A stretch of 10,296 nucleotides of DNA from an uncultured Bacteroides sp. (GTDB lineage Bacteria > Bacteroidota > Bacteroidia > Bacteroidales > Bacteroidaceae). The position numbers and the translations under genes are program-made. Positions 7,799-10,296 of the stretch are shown in pieces. The stretch's first letter is position 1; each line of letters begins with the position of its first letter. The notes below the pieces were generated by a model, which was not told the origin of the DNA, made no database searches, and was given only the letters and a program-made list of their open reading frames with translations. The stretch lies in NCBI GenBank assembly GCA_900557355.1, contig USSR01000194.1, forward strand, positions 1 to 10,296. The letters run 5' to 3'.

Positions 7799-7845
7799 GA
7801 TTCTTTATTATTGTTATTTACAAAAGTATTTATTTTTGAAACAAA

Positions 7846-7877
7846 TGACGCGGATTCTCATTCAAAAACCCGCGTCA
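7846..7877 (-). terminator. Stem-loop between susD and downstream enzyme genes (attenuator candidate)
   Basis: TGACGCGG (7846-7853) and CCGCGTCA (7870-7877) are perfect complements, an 8-bp GC-rich stem with a 16-nt loop. On the minus strand the stem is followed by ATTTGTTTC and further A/T-rich sequence, a weak U-tract. It sits 43 nt after the susD stop and 48 nt before the next ATG. Stem-loops in such gaps can cut read-through or protect the 3' end of the upstream message, so that SusC/SusD are made in excess over the enzymes; that role is an inference. A full intrinsic terminator would usually have a stronger T run. Confidence 0.45.
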
Positions 7878-7919
7878 CTCCACCCTAATAATCCAATCCA
7901 AAGGATGATTTGAGGATCT

Positions 7920-9602
7920 TTATTTTAAATTCCATTTGATAAAATAGTCTCCATTCATTATTTTGGAACGAATGTCTTCAGCATTGCCAGTAGTTTCGTA
8001 CTTTTCCGAAATATACTTCGCCATGAAACTATTATCATTATAACGTTTTGCCATACGAATCATAGCCGGATAAACTTTTCCTTCGCATGCCATTTCCAGC
8101 ATCATTTCTTTCAATATTTCTTCGTCATTGTTTTGTACATTAGATGTGAAAGTACGTGCTCCTAAGTTACTATAGCTTACTTCTACTCCACGAATCCCTC
8201 TGTCACCATATTTACGACTACCAATACCAGTTGTCCCGTTTGAATAATAATATACAGTACTATTATTCGTCCAATGAGGAGTAATACCATACCAATTGCC
8301 GGAATAAGTACCTTCCTCATCAATATCAAACTCACTAGAGTAGGCATTGACTCCTACATTAATTAGTGCGTCAACTACAGATCTTCTACCTAATTGATTG
8401 AATGCTTCTGCCAACATAAAATAAAGGTCTGCACCGCGGTAGGTATATACGAATACATCATCGCGATAAGCGGTACGTACAGGTTTAGAAGTTGGACGGA
8501 ATTTGCTGATAACCCATTTACCATTGTATTCAGATACTGTGTAACCCATTCTGAAATCTTTATCTTTACTACCCAGCGGACCGAAGTCATTATCTCTGAA
8601 ACGTTCTACAGCGACCTCTGCCGGTGCCAGCCAATATTTATTCGGATAATCAGAGTCGAAATGCTTCAGCAGACTGTTTGTCTGCCTGTTTTGATAGTCA
8701 TACATAATTGCTGACGCCGATTCATAATCATACGGAGTCTCGTTATTAAAGAAATTGGTATAATGACTGAACAACATATCATTACGTAAGAAAGCGATAG
8801 ATTGATTGGTAGTACTTTGGTAGATACTGTTCATCTTATTAAGTATCAAGTTGACACATTGTTGGTATCTACCTAACCACAAACAAATCTCTGCATATAG
8901 AGCATAGTAAGGAGGAGTCATCATATCCCAGCGGCGATATTCACTATTTGCCAGCTCCGTATCCGGGTCTACCCAGTCTTTCCATGCTGTTTCGTAAGTT
9001 CCTCCAATATTGTCATAACCAATATCTAGCAGATTCTTGCAAGCTACCATCGTTTCGTCAAGATTCAATATGTCAAACTGTGACAAATCTCTCAACGAAG
9101 TCATTGGTTTATCCACCCATGCTACTTCTCCGTAGATTTTAGCGATCGTCATAAACATCCATGCCTTGACACGCAGCGTGCTGCTGACCAATGCTTTATA
9201 GTGGCTTTCATTAATAGAGTTCTTTTCTTCGTATGTTTTCAATTTCCGAAGATAATCGTTACAGGCATTTATTACTTCGTAGAATCCAGAAGGATCTGCA
9301 TATGAATTACCACTTAAATCATCATCGTAATTGTACAAGTTGTAGAGTTCAGTGGGTGCCGTTGCAGTCGGCACCACCATTTCTCCCCGAAGTTCATTCA
9401 GATAAATCACTTTGTCTCCAATGGCTTGCATTTTAGTCATGATACCAATGTAACCGGAGTACATCTCACTTTCTTCTGATATATAATCCTCATTATCCAG
9501 GGTAACATCTGTATCAGGATTGAAGAAGTCATCGCATCCTCCCAATAAAGTAACCGCCAGTATGAAAGCGGCATTTAATAATATCTTTTTCATCTTCATC
9601 AT
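7920..9602 (-). CDS. susD-like: SusD/RagB-family outer-membrane glycan-binding lipoprotein
   Basis: SusD proteins cap the SusC porin and bind oligosaccharide at the cell surface. Here a signal peptide (MMKMKKILLNAAFILAVTLL) ends in lipobox LGGC with Cys23, followed directly by DDFFNP, the acidic surface-export context and DxFxxP pattern typical of Bacteroides SusD lipoproteins. Family features include the helical TPR-like body with VKAWMFMTIAKIYGEVAW (about 128-145), YALYAEICLWLGRY (about 232-245), and the C-terminal block with MLEMACEGKVYPAMIRMAKR before the chain ends IKWNLK. Length of 560 aa is normal. The start ATG overlaps the susC stop (TAATG at 9600-9604), pointing to translational coupling; a second ATG is immediately adjacent and a third is four codons in. 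SusD sequences diverge widely, so the ligand cannot be told from sequence. Confidence 0.93.
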   Translation of the reverse strand: MMKMKKILLNAAFILAVTLLGGCDDFFNPDTDVTLDNEDYISEESEMYSGYIGIMTKMQAIGDKVIYLNELRGEMVVPTATAPTELYNLYNYDDDLSGNSYADPSGFYEVINACNDYLRKLKTYEEKNSINESHYKALVSSTLRVKAWMFMTIAKIYGEVAWVDKPMTSLRDLSQFDILNLDETMVACKNLLDIGYDNIGGTYETAWKDWVDPDTELANSEYRRWDMMTPPYYALYAEICLWLGRYQQCVNLILNKMNSIYQSTTNQSIAFLRNDMLFSHYTNFFNNETPYDYESASAIMYDYQNRQTNSLLKHFDSDYPNKYWLAPAEVAVERFRDNDFGPLGSKDKDFRMGYTVSEYNGKWVISKFRPTSKPVRTAYRDDVFVYTYRGADLYFMLAEAFNQLGRRSVVDALINVGVNAYSSEFDIDEEGTYSGNWYGITPHWTNNSTVYYYSNGTTGIGSRKYGDRGIRGVEVSYSNLGARTFTSNVQNNDEEILKEMMLEMACEGKVYPAMIRMAKRYNDNSFMAKYISEKYETTGNAEDIRSKIMNGDYFIKWNLK

Positions 9603-10296
9603 TAGAATTTCAAGTTAATACCCAGTTTGACAGATTTCGGTTGCATCACTTTCGCATAATCAAATCCTTGTGTAGCATTGCTGCCAGATGAATAAGCGAA
9701 TTCCGGATCCATACCCAAATATTTGGTAGCGGTCAACAGGTTTTCTCCTGTCACATAAATTGTTCCTGAACGGAAAAAATTCCAAACTGGTTTGTCGAAA
9801 TTATAGCTTAACGTAATACTCTTCATGCGTAGGAAAGAAGCATCTTCAATCCAACGGGAAGAGAAGTTGTTATTGCCGATAGCATCTCCATAGCTAGCGC
9901 GTGGAATATTGGTAACCTGTCCTTCTACATTCCAACGGTTGGTCACTGCTACACTTTGGTTAGAGAAAGAAGAAACTGATTCCAGTGTCCTTCTTACCGC
10001 ATTGTATGCCTCATTCCCTTTTGAATAAGAAATTCGGCCGCCAGTGCGAAATGCTTATAACGGATATTGGTATAGAATCCTCCAAAGTAATCAGGAGTGG
10101 CACTACCCAATGATACATAATCTTTAGAATCGATGCGTCCGTCATTATTCTGGTCTACATAACGTACATCACCAGCACTATATGCTTGATTACTGCTGTT
10201 GGTCAATGCGGCTTCACTCGCTTCCGCTTGGGTAGAGTAGACGCCATTTGCTTGCAATCCGTAAAATTCGTATGGATTTCCACCTACACGACTTAC
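9602..10296 (-). pseudogene. susC-like: SusC/RagA-family TonB-dependent transporter, C-terminal part, frameshifted and cut by window edge
   Basis: Only about the last 230 residues are present. From the edge, one frame reads VSRVGGNPYEFYGLQANGVY, then the SusC hallmark DVRYVDQNNDGRIDSKDYVSLGSATPDYFGGFYTNIRYKHFALAAEF, and then goes out of frame, ending at a stop (9994-9996). The next frame supplies the expected continuation: KGNEAYNAVRRTLESVSS and TNRWNVEGQVTNIPRASYGD, then the closing strands ITLSYNF, IYVTGENLLTATKYLGMDPE and KLGINLKF, the last being the terminal strand of the beta-barrel. Adding one T on the minus strand near 10030 restores EFSYSKGNEAYN, a classic SusC motif. SusC imports the glycan through the outer membrane using TonB energy with its SusD partner. 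Apparent TTG (10257) and GTG (9946) starts are not real starts. Either a true null allele or a sequencing/assembly error. Confidence 0.9.
10028..10033 (-). other. Frameshift site (apparent 1-nt deletion) in the susC-like gene
   Basis: The minus strand reads GAATTTCTTATTC here. GAATTTTCTTATTC, with one more T, would encode E-F-S-Y-S and join the two conserved frames without loss of residues. The short T3/T4 run is not long enough to suggest phase variation by slippage. Confidence 0.75.

Noticed and set aside
7821..7828. Minus-strand TACTTTTG, matching the Bacteroides -7 consensus TAnnTTTG, before the 703-aa gene
   Set aside because: The upstream TTTG lies too close (13-nt spacer) to be a proper -33 box, and single matches are expected by chance in AT-rich DNA. 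Possible but unsupported as an internal promoter.
9602..9946. Stand-alone 114-aa protein starting at GTG 9946
   Set aside because: Its sequence is the C-terminus of SusC and continues upstream in the same frame without a stop to the frameshift site; the GTG is internal.

Overview
The window looks like part of a polysaccharide utilisation locus (PUL) from a Bacteroides or close relative. The evidence is the TonB-dependent SusC-like porin and SusD-like lipoprotein pair, long signal-peptide-bearing glycosidases packed close together on one strand, A/T-rich translation start regions mostly without strong Shine-Dalgarno sequences, and moderate-GC genes beside an AT-rich intergenic stretch. Species cannot be named from the sequence alone.

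All recognisable genes of the locus are on the minus strand, so transcription runs from the right edge to the left. In that order: (1) the C-terminal part of a SusC-like transporter (10296 to 9602), cut by the window edge and carrying an apparent one-base deletion near 10030; (2) a SusD-like glycan-binding lipoprotein whose ATG overlaps the susC stop; (3) a 121-nt gap with a GC-rich stem-loop; (4) a 703-residue probable lipoprotein resembling six-hairpin (alpha/alpha)6 glycosidases, with no activity I can assign; (5) 16 nt later, a 1087-residue secreted protein resembling Bacteroides DUF4450-type (alpha/alpha)6 proteins; (6) 35 nt later, a GH28 polygalacturonase-family enzyme with its catalytic residues intact.

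The inferred division of labour is that SusC/SusD capture and import an oligosaccharide, the lipoprotein glycosidase acts at a membrane surface, and the DUF4450-like and GH28 enzymes act in the periplasm. GH28 is the only family with a firm substrate class (galacturonic-acid linkages of pectins), so the best guess for the locus is a pectic glycan, perhaps a rhamnogalacturonan or substituted galacturonan. The two (alpha/alpha)6 proteins would remove other sugars, which I cannot identify.

The left ~960 bases hold no confident gene. They contain several inverted repeats, a cluster of related GCCAA/TTGGC-containing repeats, a 9-nt-period TGTGAA repeat, a good plus-strand intrinsic terminator candidate at 656-688, and one doubtful 89-codon minus-strand ORF that overlaps the terminator. 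I see no tRNA, rRNA, CRISPR array, insertion sequence or PUL regulator (hybrid two-component, SusR or ECF sigma/anti-sigma) in the window.
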